From Megaustenia siamemsis (taxonomy: Eukaryota; Mollusca; Gastropoda; Stylommatophora; Ariophantidae), in assembly GCA_032433765.1 (NCBI GenBank), contig JAVIAB010000024.1, forward strand, positions 10,915,821 to 10,979,820: 64,000 nucleotides of DNA, read 5' to 3'. A program made the position numbers and the translations under genes. The notes under the pieces were generated by a model, which saw nothing but the letters and a program-made list of their open reading frames with translations, ran no database searches and was not told where the DNA came from. Shown here one piece after another: positions 1 through 11,919 of this stretch (within the stretch, counting starts at the first letter, position 1; every line of letters begins with the position of its first letter).

Positions 1-1363
1 TCCTACCATCACTCTAATACTAAAACATCGCATTATTCCTACCATCATTCTATTACCAAAACATCGCACTATTCCTATCATCACTCTAATACCAAACATC
101 GCACTTTTCCAAATATGACGCTAGTACCCAAAACATCGCAATATTCCTACCATCACTCTAATACCCAAAAAATCGACCTATTCCTACCATTACCCTAATA
201 TCAAAACATCGCACTATTCCTACCATCACTTTAATACCAAAACATCACACTATTACTACCATCACTCTAATACCAAAACATCTCACTTTTCCTACCATCA
301 CACTAACACCAAAATATCACACTATTCGTACCATCACTCTAATACCAAAACATTGCACTATTCCTACAATCAACCTAATACCAAAACATCACATTATTCC
401 TACCATCACTCTAATACCAAAACATCTTAATATTCCTACCATCACTCTAATATCAAAACATCACATTATTCCTACCATCACGCTAATACCAAAACATCAC
501 ATTATTCCTACCATCACACTGATACCAAAACATCACATTATTCCTACCATTACTCTAATACCAAAACATCACACTATTCCTACCATTACTCTAATACCAA
601 AACATCACACTATTCCTACCATTACTCTAATACCAAAACATCGCACTATTCCTACCATTACTCTAATACCAAAACATCACACTATTCCTACCATCACTTT
701 AATACCAAAACATCACACTATTACTACCATCACTCTAATACCAAATCATCTCACTTTTCCTACCATCACACTAACACCAAAACATCACACTATTCGTACA
801 TCACAGTATTTCTAGCATCACTTAACACCAATACATCACAATAATTCCTACCAATTCTCTAATACCAAAACATTGCACTATTCCTACAATCAACCTAATA
901 TCAAAACATCACATTTTTCTACCATCACTCTAATACCAAAACATCTTAATATTCCTACCATCACTCTAATATCAAAATATCACATTTTTCCTACCATCAC
1001 TCTAATACCAAAACATCTTAATATTCCTACCATCACTCTAATATCAAAACATCACATTATTCCTACCATCACGCTAATACCAAAACATCACATTATTACC
1101 ATCACTCTAATACCATAACATAACAATATGCCTACCATCACTCTAATACCAAAACATCACAATATTCCTACCATCACGCTAATACCAAAACACCCCACTA
1201 TTCCTACCATCAATCTAATACCAAAACATCACACTATTCCTACCATCAATCAAATACCAAAACATCACACTATTCCTACCATCACTCAAATACCAAAACA
1301 TCGCACTATTCCTACAATCACTCTAATACCAAAACATCAGATTGTTCCTACTATCACGCTAAT

Positions 1364-1524
1364 GGCATATTCAGAACACGAAAGACGAATATGGCAGACC
1401 ACCGTGAAAGAGATTGGAGCCTCGTCACGTAACAGTCCAAAGAAAGCCAAGGAGAGGACAGAGTGGAATGGCGCTCCATGGCAGCCAACCTTCGATGCGT
1501 AGACAGCACTCAATGATGATGATG
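1364..1524 (+). mobile_element. RTE-E 3' end inserted in the 36-bp array, copy 1
   Basis: This 161-bp non-repeat piece interrupts the array. It ends in the sequence shared by other RTE-E copies in the window (a segment reading DRVEWRSMAANLRC, then a GAT microsatellite), so it is the 3' end of a retrotransposon truncated at its 5' side. An 11-bp direct repeat, ATCACGCTAAT, flanks it at 1353-1363 and 1525-1535, and the 36-bp phase resumes straight after the right copy. In-frame stops make it non-functional. Confidence 0.85.
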
Positions 1525-3049
1525 ATCACGCTAATACCAAAACATCCCACTATTCCTACCATCACTCTAATACCAAAACATCACACTATTCCTATCATTA
1601 CGCTAATACCAAAACATCGCACTATTGCTACTATTACTGTAACACCAAACCATCGCATTATTTTTACCATTACTCTAATACCAAAACATCACATTATTTT
1701 TACCATTACTCTAATACCAAAACATCACATTATTCCTACCATCACACTGATGCCAAAACATAACATTATTCCAACCATCACACTGATACCAAAACATCGC
1801 ATTATTCCAACCATCACGCTAATCCCAAAACATCACACTATTCCTACCATCACTCTAATACTAAAACATCACATTATTCCTACCATTACTCTAATACCAA
1901 AACATCACATTATTCATACCATTACTTTGATACCAAAACATCGTTCTATTCCTACCATAACTCTAATACCAAAACATCGTTCTATTCCTACCATTACTCT
2001 AATACCAAAACAACACATTATGTTTATCTTTACTCTAATACCAAAACAACACATTATTCCTACCATTACTCTAATACCAAAACATCACATTATTCCTACC
2101 ATCACACTGATACCAAAACATCACATTATTCCTACCATTACTCTAATACCAAAACATCACACTATTCCTACCATTATTCTAATACCAAAACATCGCACTA
2201 TTCCTACCATCATTCTAATACCAAAACATCGCACTATTCCTACCATTACTCTAATACCAAAACATCACACTATTCCTACCATTACTCTAATACCAAAACA
2301 TCGCACTATTCCTACCATCATTCTAATACCAAAACATCGCACTATTCCTACCATTACTCTAATACCAAAACATCGCACTATTCCTACCATTACTCTAATA
2401 CCAAAACATCACACTATTCCTACCATTACTCTGATACCAAAACATCGTTCTATTCCTACCATCACTCTAATACCAAAACATCGCAATATTCCTACCCTTA
2501 CTCTAATACCAAAACATCGTTCTATTCCTACCATTACTCTAATACCAAAGCATCGCACTATTCCTAATATTACTCTAATATCAAAACATCGCACTATTCC
2601 TACCATTACTCTAATACTAAAACATCGGACTATCCCTACCATCACTCTAATGCCCAAAACATCACATTATTCCTACCATTACTCTAATACTAAAACATCG
2701 CACTATCCTTTCCATCACCCTAATACCCAAAACATCGCACTATTCCTACCATTACTCTAATAATAAAACATCACACTATCCCTACCATTACTCTAATACC
2801 AAAACATCACATTATTCCTTCCATTACTCTAATACCAAAACATCGCAATATTCCTACCATCACGCTAATACCAAAACATTCTTTTATCCCTACCATCAAT
2901 CTAATACCAAAACATCACACTATTCCTACCATCACTCAAATACCAAAACATCACACTATTCCAACCATCACTCAAATACCAAAACATCGCACTATTCCTA
3001 CAATCACTCTAATACCAAAACATCAGATTATTCCTACTATCACGCTAAT

Positions 3050-3210
3050 GGCATATTCAGAACACGAAAGACGAATATGGCAGACCACCGTGAAAGAGAT
3101 TGGAGCCTCGTCACGTAACAGTCCAAAGTAATCCAAGGAGAGGACAGAGTGGAATGGCGTTCCATGGTTGCCAACCTTCGATGCGTAGACGGCACTCAAT
3201 GATGATGATG
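3050..3210 (+). mobile_element. RTE-E 3' end inserted in the 36-bp array, copy 2
   Basis: Same 161-bp length, same truncation point and same flanking 11-bp repeat (3039-3049 and 3211-3221) as the copy 1686 bp upstream, with only a few substitutions. Identical breakpoints mean that one insertion was later duplicated together with the surrounding array. Confidence 0.85.
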
Positions 3211-4020
3211 ATCACGCTAATACCAAAACATCCCACTATTCCTACCATTACTCTAATACCAAAACTTCCCACTATTCCTAACATTACTCTAACATCAAAA
3301 CATCGCATTATTTTTACCATTACTCTAATACCAAAACATCACATTATTTTTACCATTACTCTAATACCAAAACATCACATTATTCCTACCATCACGCTAA
3401 TACCAAAACATCGCACTATTCCTACCATTACTCTAATACCAAAACATCACATTATTCCTACCATTACTTTGATACCAAAACGTCGTTCTATTCCTACCAT
3501 AACTCTAATACCAAAACATCGTTCTATTCCTACCTTCACTCTAATACCAAAACATCGTTCTAATCCTACCATCACTCCAATACCAAAACATAGTTCTATT
3601 CCTACCATCACTCTAATACCAAAACATCGCACTATTCCTACCATTACTCTGATACCAAAACATCACATTATTCCTACCATCACTCAAATACCAAAACATC
3701 GCACTATTCCTATCATCATTCTAATACCAACACATCACACTATTCCTACCATCACACTGATACCAAAACATCACATTATTCCTGTCATCACACTGATACC
3801 AAAACATCACATTATTCCTACCATCCCACTGATACCAAAACATCACATTATTCCTACCATCCCACTGATACCAAAACATCACATTATTCCTACCATCCCA
3901 CTGATACCAAAACATCACACTATTCCTACCATCACACGGATACCAAAACATCACACTATTCCTACCATCACACTGATACCAAAACATCACATTATTCCTA
4001 CCATCACACTGATACCAAAT

Positions 4021-4680
4021 ACAAGGCATGAAAATGAAAACTCTTAAAAACAAAAATCCTGACAAAGCTGGCAGAATCACCTTATAAGAATAGATGGCGT
4101 GTTGAAGTGAGATAAAGTCAAATGGAGTAGAAGGTCACACCAATGTCAACTTTTGTTACAAAATAAAGCAAAGTGTAACTGCTTTACAAAACGATCTTCT
4201 CATCTCCCCCCCCCCCCACCGTACCGTAATCACACTGATATCGACTTTGATCCTTCCAGCGTCGATAGACCAAGCATGGGAATCGTAGAATCGTTGTGAT
4301 CATCATGCGCCATACCATGGTTGTGATAACATGATTATGATACCATTATTAGGATAACATGATTAGGATAACATGATTTTGATAATATGATTATGATAAG
4401 ATGATCACAATAACATGATTATAATAACACGATTACGGTAATATGATTATAGAAATGAGCAAACATCCTTCAGGTTCACTATAAACAATCACAACAGATG
4501 TCGATCATCTCATTTACCTCTACAGCTTTCTTTACGATCTGAAATTGTAAAATAATAAAACACATTTCTCAATGAACATTTCCTGGACTGTTGGTATATC
4601 TTCAAATGTACACGTAGATAACCTCACACAAGACAGGCCGGCTATAGTTTTCTTACATGAACTAACTACTGCAATATGTA
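4021..4680. other. Spacer with poly-C and short ATGATTATGATAAC-type repeats
   Basis: There is no convincing coding region. It holds a C-rich run near 4207-4218 and, at about 4319-4454, ten or so diverged copies of a 12-15 bp motif around GATAACATGATTA. Confidence 0.6.
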
Positions 4681-5010
4681 TCTCTCTCTCTCTCTCTCTC
4701 TGCGATCAGGGCTCAATCAGAGAAGGATTCCAGACTCTCACATGTAATCAGCTGTCAGGTTAAGTATGTTGATCGCCCCCACAGACAGAACATCACAATT
4801 AGAGTCTGCCAGTTCCACTCTGATTGAACACCCGTTAAAACGTTGCACTGTGTTCTGCGCCAGTGGCTCTGTGCATCCGATTTCAGCAGCATTTTATTCG
4901 GATTTGCTTTCCTTAGCCTGTGATTGTCCCCAATCTTCCTGCAAGGCAACAGATGATCTTTTCTGTAGGGGGATTCTGCCATTAGATGGTCGGCCCTCCC
5001 AGGTTTACGA
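4681..5010 (-). mobile_element. Dispersed repeat DR-M, copy 1, ending in a (GA)n tract
   Basis: About 310 bp after a TC microsatellite closely match 55350-55658, including GCGATCAGGGCTCAATCAGA at one end and GGTCGGCCCTCCCAGG at the other. In both copies the TC tract abuts the same end. Read on the minus strand this is a unit with a (GA)n 3' tail, as expected of a SINE-like retroposon. I see no RNA polymerase III boxes I would defend, so the class is open. Confidence 0.65.
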
Positions 5011-5060
5011 GCACCGTCTGCCCGAGGTGACTAACACAGACATGCACACACAACGATACC

Positions 5061-5535
5061 ACTTCTATATAATGTCACTTACTGCTTCTGTATAATGCCA
5101 CGTACCACTTCTACATAATGTCACTTACCAGATCTGCATAATGTTACTTATCAGATCTGCATAATGTCACTTATCAGATCTGCATAATGTCACTTACCAG
5201 ATCTGAATAATATCACTTACCGCATCTAAATAATGTCACTTACCGCTTCTGCATAATGTCACTTACCATATCTGCACAATGTCACTTACCAGATCTTCAT
5301 AATGTCACTTACCGCTTCTGTATAATGTCACTTACCAGATCTGCATAATGTCACTTACCGCTTCTGTATAATATCACTTACAAAGATCTTCATAATGTTA
5401 CTTACCGCTTCTTCATAATGTCACTTACCAGATCTCCATAAGGTCACTTTCCAGATCTGAATAATGTCACTTACCGCTTCTGCATAATGTCACTTACCAG
5501 ATCTACATAATGTCACTTACCAGATCTGCATAATG
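5061..5535. repeat. 23-bp minisatellite
   Basis: About 20 copies of a unit like CTTACCAGATCTGCATAATG plus TCA, alternating between AGATCTGCA and GCTTCTGTA variants. Confidence 0.9.
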
Positions 5536-5668
5536 CCAGACCTAAAAATGAAGAGACCAAAAGTTCATTTGTAGGCAGGAACCTTGTTTCCTGTCACAGA
5601 CATACCTGCCGTTGGTTTAACACTATCAGTTAAATGATGGGAATACATATCTTATTATATGTTTATAA

Positions 5669-6277
5669 TAATCAATCACTCGATCAAACTATTAATCAAT
5701 CATACAATCAAACAATCAATTAATCAAACAATAAATCAGAGACACAGTCAATCATACAGTCAATTAGACAACCAATAAATAAATCAATCAAAAATAAATC
5801 AAACAAGCACTCAATCAAACAAACAATTACTCTAACAATCAATGAACTAAATAAAATCAACAAACAAACAATCAAACAATAGATCAAATAATCAATAAAA
5901 CAAGCAGTTAACGGAACAATCAATCAATAAGACAATCAAACAATCAAGCATACAATCAATCAAACAATCAATGAACCAAATAATATCAATCAAACAATCA
6001 ATCAATCTAACAATCAATCAAACAATAAAGAAACAATATATCAAACAATCAATCAATCAAACAATCAATTAATCAATCAATCAAACAATCAAACAATCAA
6101 ACAATCAATCAAGCAAACAATCTATCAAACAATCAATCAACCAAACTATAGATCAATCTTATAATCAATCAAACAATCAATCAATCTAACAATCAATCAA
6201 ACAATCAATCAAAAAATCAAACAAACAATCCATCAAACAATCAATCAATCAAACAATCGATCAATCAGTCAATCATC
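5669..6277. repeat. Degenerate (AATC)n simple repeat
   Basis: About 600 bp of AATC and AAACAATC tetramer-based repeat with many interruptions. Stop-free frames here are compositional artefacts. Confidence 0.9.
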
Positions 6278-6487
6278 ACATAAAAGCCTTATAAACTCCT
6301 TTTGAAGCGTATAGTCCATAGACAAGGTCTTCCCATCCAGGCCTCTTCTATGATATTGTCTCTGCTTCCACTCAATGTTTTGAATAATTTCATGTCTTTT
6401 ATTCTCAATGTATTCTTGGGCCACCGTCCATGCTTTCTCTTCACTTATGTTATCTACAACGGCAACAGTGAGGCCAAAGACAGGCAC
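6269..6487 (-). other. Coding-like fragment, unrecognised
   Basis: A 72-codon minus-strand frame has ordinary, non-repetitive amino-acid composition (for example AWTVAQEYIENKRHEIIQ, probably helical). It ends where the AATC repeat begins. No family is recognised. It could be an exon remnant, part of a transposon ORF, or chance. The facing plus-strand frame at 6490-6736 is equally anonymous. Confidence 0.2.
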
Positions 6488-6736
6488 AGTTGACGCGGAA
6501 AATCCTAGATTGTCAGGCGGAAGAATACATAAATAAAGTATGTGAACTGAATGAAATTAGCGCTGGCAAGTGCTGGGAAGAAGTGAAAGCTGGAGGACGG
6601 AGGCTAAATAAAGTAATCATTGAGGTCGATAGTGAGAGTCGCTGCTGGGATTACGCAGATAGCGGTCGTAGTAAAGGAATCCATCGAAATATTGACATAA
6701 TCACAAGATCCCAAAATCTACACGGACTAGCGCGGT

Positions 6737-7142
6737 GTTTAGTGGGAGAAGAGAATGTTTAGTGGGAGAAGAGAATGTTTAGTGGGAGAAGAGTTGTTTA
6801 GTGGGAGAAGAGAATGTTTAGTGGGAGAAGAGATTGTTTAGTGGGAGAAGAGAATGTTTAGTAGGAGAAAAGAATGTTTAGTGGGAGAAGAGAATGTTTA
6901 GTGGGAGAAGAGAATGTTTAGTGAGAAAAGAGGATGTTTAGTGGGAGAAGAGAATGTTTAGTGGGAGAAGAGAATGTTTAGTGGGAGAAGAGGATGTTTA
7001 GTGGGAGAAGAGAATGTTTAGTGGGAGAAGAGAATGTTTAGTGGGAGAAGAGAATGTTTAGTGGGAAAAGAGAATGTTTAGTAGGAGAAAAGAATGTTTA
7101 GTGGGAGAAGCGGGTGTTTGGTGGGAAAAGCAGATGTTTAGT
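6737..7142. repeat. 20-bp minisatellite
   Basis: About 20 copies of GTTTAGTGGGAGAAGAGAAT with few substitutions. The array begins abruptly next to a non-repetitive open stretch. Confidence 0.93.
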
Positions 7143-7671
7143 TTAATTTAGTGGAAATATCATCTTCATTGTACAACAGACTACAGTGCACATACGTCAT
7201 GGTGACATTCCCCATTGTGAATCAATGAAGCTACACGCTAGCGGAAACATTGATGACAGCTTCCAGCAGTGACGCACAATCTCCATAACTCCGGTAACGA
7301 CATCGTGTACAAGAACCGTCAGTCTGCTCACGCTTAGAAATATACTGGGACGTTCAGTGGAGTGGATATGGGTATGTTCCTATTGCCATAAACTGATTGT
7401 ATGAAAAACAAAGTGTTGAAGTGCATCAATTTTTTCCGAAACAATGACTTCAAATTTAACTCTGAGACGACACTGTTTAATGTCAGAACAGAACAAAATA
7501 TCAGACACCCACATCTCTAATCATTACGTCAATATGTACGTGCAGTACTTGACGTCAACAATGTACAACGCCCGAGTTATTCCACTATAGTTTCCCGCAT
7601 TATCTCTCTCTGCAAAACGTAACTGTTTTCATTATTCTCTACATGCCATTCCTGAATGACATCGCGCGAGG
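7143..7671. other. Spacer, nothing recognised
   Basis: Non-repetitive sequence with no ORF above background and no match to the repeat families elsewhere in the window. Confidence 0.5.
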
Positions 7672-8045
7672 GTGTGTGTACAACCATCGCGTTTGTGTGT
7701 ACACCCATTGCGTTTGTATGTACAACCATCATGTTTGTATATGAACTGCCATTATGTTTGTGTGTGTACAGCCATCGCGTTTGTGTGAACAGCCATCACA
7801 TTTAAGTGTACAGCTATCACGTTTGTGTGTGTACAACCATCACGTTTGTGTGTGTACAGCCATCGCATTTGTGTGTGTACAGCCATCACATTTGTGTGTG
7901 TATAGCCATCGCGTTTGTTTGTGTACATCCATCGCGTTTGTGTGTGTACGACCATCGCGTTTGTGTGTGTGCATCCATCGCGTTTGTGTGCGTACAACCA
8001 TCGCGTTTGTGTGTACATCAATCGCGTATGTGTGAGTACATCACA
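7672..8045. repeat. 23-bp GT-rich minisatellite
   Basis: About 16 copies of CCATCGCGTTTGTGTGTGTA plus CAG, with substitutions and small length changes. The overlapping Cys/Val-rich frames are repeat artefacts. Confidence 0.92.
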
Positions 8046-8411
8046 GTTATTTTCCTCTGATATTTTGGTGATTTTCGTATCTGTGTCTTCCCATAAAGAT
8101 AAAATACATATGCTTCTACTATATATTGATAGATTAGAAAGATATATTTTATATTAAAATATAAAGGTTTGTCTGTTAAACAATAGAACACTATACCGCT
8201 GAAACTCTCCCACATTTGTCTACCTCTGATTTTTGTTCTTATGTTTTAATCTACTAACGTATCATTTATAGATTACTATTTATTTTAGCTACAAATTTGA
8301 CATTCTGTGTGTGTGTGTTGTCACACAATGAAACCACTCCCTCATGATGCCATCTTTAAGAATGAGTAAAATGTACAAGGGTTGGAACAACTTCACGCAT
8401 AAATGCATGCT
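8046..8411. other. AT-rich spacer with a short GT tract
   Basis: AT-rich, no ORF of interest; a short (GT)n lies near 8308-8320. Confidence 0.5.
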
Positions 8412-8418
8412 AAATTTC

Positions 8419-8767
8419 TCTAACCACTAATATCTTCAGTAATAAAGAAAAGACGATGGTCATACGTTGGACATGTGATGAGAAGAGATAATAATCGAAT
8501 AGCAAAGCAAGCCCTCATATGGGAAACAACAGGTAAAAGAAAAAGAGGAAGACCCAGGGAGACACTGAGAAGAACATTGATGAGAGAGGCAAGAGCAGCA
8601 GGAATCGGCTCCCTCAATGAGATAGAACTGCTTGCACAGAACAGAGACAGATGGCGAGATTTGATAAAATATCTTTAAAAGAAAACTGCTAGAACAAAAA
8701 TTCATATAGGAGAAGGTGTATCTTGGTCTACGCCCTATGGGCCGGTTACGGCTCGAAAGGTCAATAG
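8419..8767 (+). mobile_element. RTE-B 3' end, truncated copy
   Basis: The frame from about 8475 encodes the C-terminal tail of a non-LTR polyprotein, with KRKRGRPRETLRRTLMRE and an ending of RDRWRDLIKYL. It is followed by a 3' UTR (GGGCCGGTTACGGCTCGAAA) found in three other copies. The reverse transcriptase is missing. A possible 7-bp target duplication, AAATTTC, lies at 8412-8418 and 8768-8774. The assignment to RTE-type elements rests on general resemblance. Confidence 0.85.
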
Positions 8768-8774
8768 AAATTTC

Positions 8775-9010
8775 CTAGATTACAACTAAAATTCCACTTT
8801 AAAATGAAAACAAACAGCCGTGATATATGCAAGGGCGTGAGAACAAGCGATCGTTTTGACCTCTCGAAAGTAGTGGAAGAGAAGACAAATTGTTTTTATT
8901 TCGTGGAGAAAATATTTTAGCGTCGAAACGTTGGTTGGTTAGACTGGTGTCTTCCTCACAGCTGTTGCTGCATCCTATATTGAGTCACTTTATTATATGC
9001 CTGCTATCAG
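8775..9010. other. Spacer
   Basis: No coding or tandem structure seen. A GTCGAAACG motif near 8923 resembles motifs in other dispersed elements here, but no element boundary is clear. Confidence 0.4.
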
Positions 9011-9314
9011 CTCAAATAGAAAACAAACGATGAAGTTGTAGAACAACTGCAATTTGAAAGAGAACTACTAAACACAATTAGAACAAGACAAATGACATTT
9101 TTGGGGCATGTTAAAAGACACAACAGCCTACTATAAGTAATATTGGAAGGGAAAATGCAAGGTAACAGAGGCAGAGGCAGACCAAGACTAGTATGGACGA
9201 GTAACATCAAAAGATAGACAAGTCATCCTATGACAATCTAAGACACAGAGTGGAATGGCGCTCCATGGTAGCCAACCTTCGATACGGAGACGGCACTCAA
9301 TGATGATGATGATA
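9011..9314 (+). mobile_element. RTE-E 3' end, degenerate copy
   Basis: It aligns to the C-terminal part of the better copy at 56484-57010: the TRQMTFLGHVKRHN-like region, then the arginine-rich GRGRPRL stretch, then GGAATGGCGCTCCATGG and a GAT microsatellite. Several in-frame stops and a small deletion break the frame. Confidence 0.8.
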
Positions 9315-9337
9315 CCAACTCAACAAAAGGAGGAGAG

Positions 9338-9650
9338 TGCACACGTCTGTGGTCACAGTAGCAGATCGGCGCACCATCCGCTGACCAAGGAGCTAACAGT
9401 TCTACCCTCTCGTGGTCTCCCCTAGTAACAGTCTGCGTCAGAACAGGCTGGCTAACAGAAGCTAGGATGGTCGTTTTCCCTGTAGTGGCAGCTGTTACTG
9501 ATGTAGAAGACGGAGTATTGCAGTACCTTTGGGCTGGACTAGTAGTTTCCCAGCACAGCCTGGGATAGACCAAGTCCAACATGTGCAGTAAGAGCCAGGA
9601 ATGTCAAGAAAACCATTACGACCTGCAACACAAATGAGTAAAAGGGCACC
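9338..9650 (+). mobile_element. Dispersed repeat DR-I, copy 1
   Basis: It matches 58750-59092 over about 300 bp, including CTCGTGGTCTCCCCTAGTAA and GTTTCCCAGCACAGCCTGGG. It lies directly upstream of LINE coding sequence and may be part of that element, but no conserved protein is visible in it. Confidence 0.6.
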
Positions 9651-10228
9651 CTGCCGGTAAAAACTCGTGGCATTACAACATCTACCATCTGAACAGAAAA
9701 GTACAAGTAACAATTTTTAGACTCAGAACTGGCCACAACAGATTTAAGTAGCACCTTCTCAACACCCTGAGGATAGAACAATCTGATGAATGTGACTGTG
9801 TCAGACAGAATGACCGCTGAACATCTATTATAATCATGCCCAGCATATGATGATGGCACAATGACCGCTGAACATCTATTATAATCATGCCCAGCATATG
9901 ATGATGGCAGAATGACCGCTGAACATCTATTATAATCATGCCCAGCATATGATGATGGCAGAATGACCGCTGAACATCTATTATAATCATGCCCAGCATA
10001 TGATGATGGCAGAATGACCGCTGAAAATCTATTATAATCATGCCCAGCATATGATGATGGCAGAATGACCGCTGAACATCTATTATAATCATGCCCAGCA
10101 TATGATGATGGCAGAATGACCGCTGAACATCTGTTATAATCATGCCCAGCATATGATGATGGCAGAATGACCGCTGAACATCTATTACAATCGTGCCCAT
10201 CATATGATGAACATAGAAGGATATTGTG
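9651..10228 (+). pseudogene. LINE C-terminal region containing a 51-bp expansion
   Basis: Plus-strand codons at about 9695-9750 read FRLRTGHNRFK, a motif known from the C-terminus of I/jockey-type LINE proteins, and 9769-9798 read IEQSDECDC, part of a Cys-rich knuckle. After a tandem array the frame ends with TAEHLLQSCPSYDEHRR at about 10175-10225. It is broken by stops and lacks any upstream reverse transcriptase. Confidence 0.75.
9808..10215 (+). repeat. 51-bp minisatellite made from LINE coding sequence
   Basis: Eight 51-bp units start at 9808, 9859, 9910, 9961, 10012, 10063, 10114 and 10165. Each is 17 codons and reads RMTAEHLL-stop-SCPAYDDG in the LINE frame. The last unit has CAA (10188-10190) instead of TAA, restoring the expected LLQSCP, and continues into DEHRR. 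The array is therefore a tandem expansion of the LINE C-terminus, spread from a unit that had already acquired the stop. Confidence 0.88.
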
Positions 10229-10229
10229 G

Positions 10230-10790
10230 GGGAGAATTGACAGTAAAAAAGAAAAAAAATGGTATGGTAAAAGCTTTACGTGATTGATAGACGACACAAA
10301 TTTGAACGACGTTTCGGCTCAATAGGTCTTCAGCAGGAACAAACAAACAACACACACACACACACAGATATGCAAGTACTAGAGTAAAAACTTAGGACGA
10401 AATACAAACATTTAGGGGTATTGTACTAGTAAGGGGTTAATGCAAAGAAATACAAATGAATGTATAAAAATGTGAAGCTGCAGTAAAGCTAAATGTGAGG
10501 GAGAATTGAAAAAAAAAATGGCATAGTAAAAGTTTTACGTCATTGATAAACGACACAAATTTGAACCACGGTTCGTGTTTCTGTGTACAATATATGTGTG
10601 TGTGTGTGTTGTTTGTTTGTTCCTACTGAAGGCCTATTGAGCCGAAACGTCGTTCAAATTTGTGTCGTTTTTCAATCACGTAAAGCTTTTACCACACTAT
10701 TGTTTCTTATGGTGTTTTGTTAAAATTCTCCCTCACATTTAACTTTACTGCAGCTTCGCATTTTTATACATTCATTTGTATTTCTCTGCC
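10230..10790. repeat. Inverted repeat (fold-back) with CA/GT tracts
   Basis: The left arm from 10230 (GGGAGAATTGAC, TTTACGTGATTGAT, GACACAAATTTGAACGACG, (CA)n) is matched in reverse complement by the right arm ending near 10736. A second segment at about 10448-10573 is matched in reverse by about 10640-10790. Around 560 bp could fold into a long hairpin. No transposase or clean target duplication is seen. Both arms carry GAGCCGAAACGTCGTTC. Confidence 0.8.
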
Positions 10791-10927
10791 TTAAACACAA
10801 GACTATGGTGGCCATGATCGGTACATTACCGTGACAAGCTGTACGGTGATGTCATCAGCCTTGATCTGACGAGTGCTTTCTCCGATCTCGTTAATATTGA
10901 CGGTTAGAGATATACGCAGAGAATTAA
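10791..10927. other. Spacer
   Basis: Short non-repetitive segment; nothing recognised. Confidence 0.4.
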
Positions 10928-11765
10928 GTAGACTCGTTAGATTGTTAATCCAACACCAGCTTTACACGAACACAAATATGTTACCATCTTGACTTGACAA
11001 GTAAGTAGATTCGTTAGATTGTTAATCCAACACCAGCTTTACACGAACACAAATATGCTGCCATCTTGACTTGAGAAGTAAATAGACTCGTTAGATTGTT
11101 AATCCAACACCAGCTTTACACGAACACAAATATGTTACCATCTTGACTTGACAAGTAAGTAGATTCGTTATATTGTTAATCCAACACCAGCTTTACACGA
11201 ACACAAATATGCTGCCATCTTGACTTGAGAAGTAAATAGACTCGTTAGATTGTTAATCCAACACCAGCTTTACACGAACACAAATATGTTACCATCTTGA
11301 CTTGACAAGTAAGTAGATTCGTTAGATTGTTAATCCAACACCAGCTTTACACCAACACAAATATGTTGCCATCTTGACTTGACAAGTAAGTAGACTCGTT
11401 AGATTGTTAATACAACACCAGCTTTACACCAACACAAATATGTTGCCATCTTGACTTGAGAGGTAAGTAGACTCGTTAGATTGTTAATCCAACACCAGCT
11501 TTACACGAACACAAATATGTTGCCATCTTGACTTGAGAGGTAAGTAGACTCGTTAGATTGTTAATACAACACCAGCTTTACACCAACACAAATATGTTGC
11601 CGTCTTGACTTGAGAGGTAAGTAGACTCGTTAGATTGTTAATACAACACCAGCTTTACACCAACACAAATATGTTGCCATCTTGACTTGAGAAGTAAATA
11701 GATTCGTTAGATTGTTAACCCAACACCAGATTTGCACCAACACAAATATGCTGCCATTTTGACTC
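10928..11765. repeat. 77-bp minisatellite with dimeric pattern
   Basis: About 11 units of 77 bp contain CGTTAGATTGTTAATCCAAC and ACACAAATATG. In the first half, two unit types alternate (GACAAGTAAGTAGATT and GAGAAGTAAATAGACT), giving a 154-bp higher-order period. Later units use a CACCAACAC variant. Confidence 0.93.
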
Positions 11766-11919
11766 GAAGCTGACTTTTGTATATGCACATGTTGGAATAT
11801 TTCTTGAAGTTGTAAATACTGAATATATAAATATCCTGGTAAAGTCCTAGTTTAGTTGTATAATATATTTCAAAGAAGCAAGTTAATTCCCCCTAGTTGT
11901 CGTTGCAACAAAACAGCTG

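Larger units (their letters stand above)
1..4020. repeat. 36-bp minisatellite array, open at the window edge
   Basis: More than 100 degenerate copies of a 36-bp unit (core CTAATACCAAAACATC) run from base 1, so the left edge is outside the window. The unit is 12 codons long and gives stop-free frames on both strands (plus-strand peptide PTITLIPKHHII repeated). These frames have no non-repeat domain and I do not call them genes. Unit variants recur in blocks: a block around 270-450 recurs around 735-975, and a block of about 1.69 kb containing an inserted retroelement piece is present twice. The last unit ends near 4020. Confidence 0.95.

Noticed and set aside
1..4020. Long frames reading PTITLIPKHHII in the 36-bp array as a repetitive protein gene
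   Set aside because: Unit length is a multiple of three, frames stay open on both strands, and there is no unique domain, splice evidence or start context. Frames are broken by the RTE-E inserts.
5669..6277. Hydrophobic minus-strand ORF in the AATC repeat as a membrane protein
   Set aside because: The hydrophobic, Cys/Asp-rich composition follows directly from the reverse complement of a tetramer repeat.
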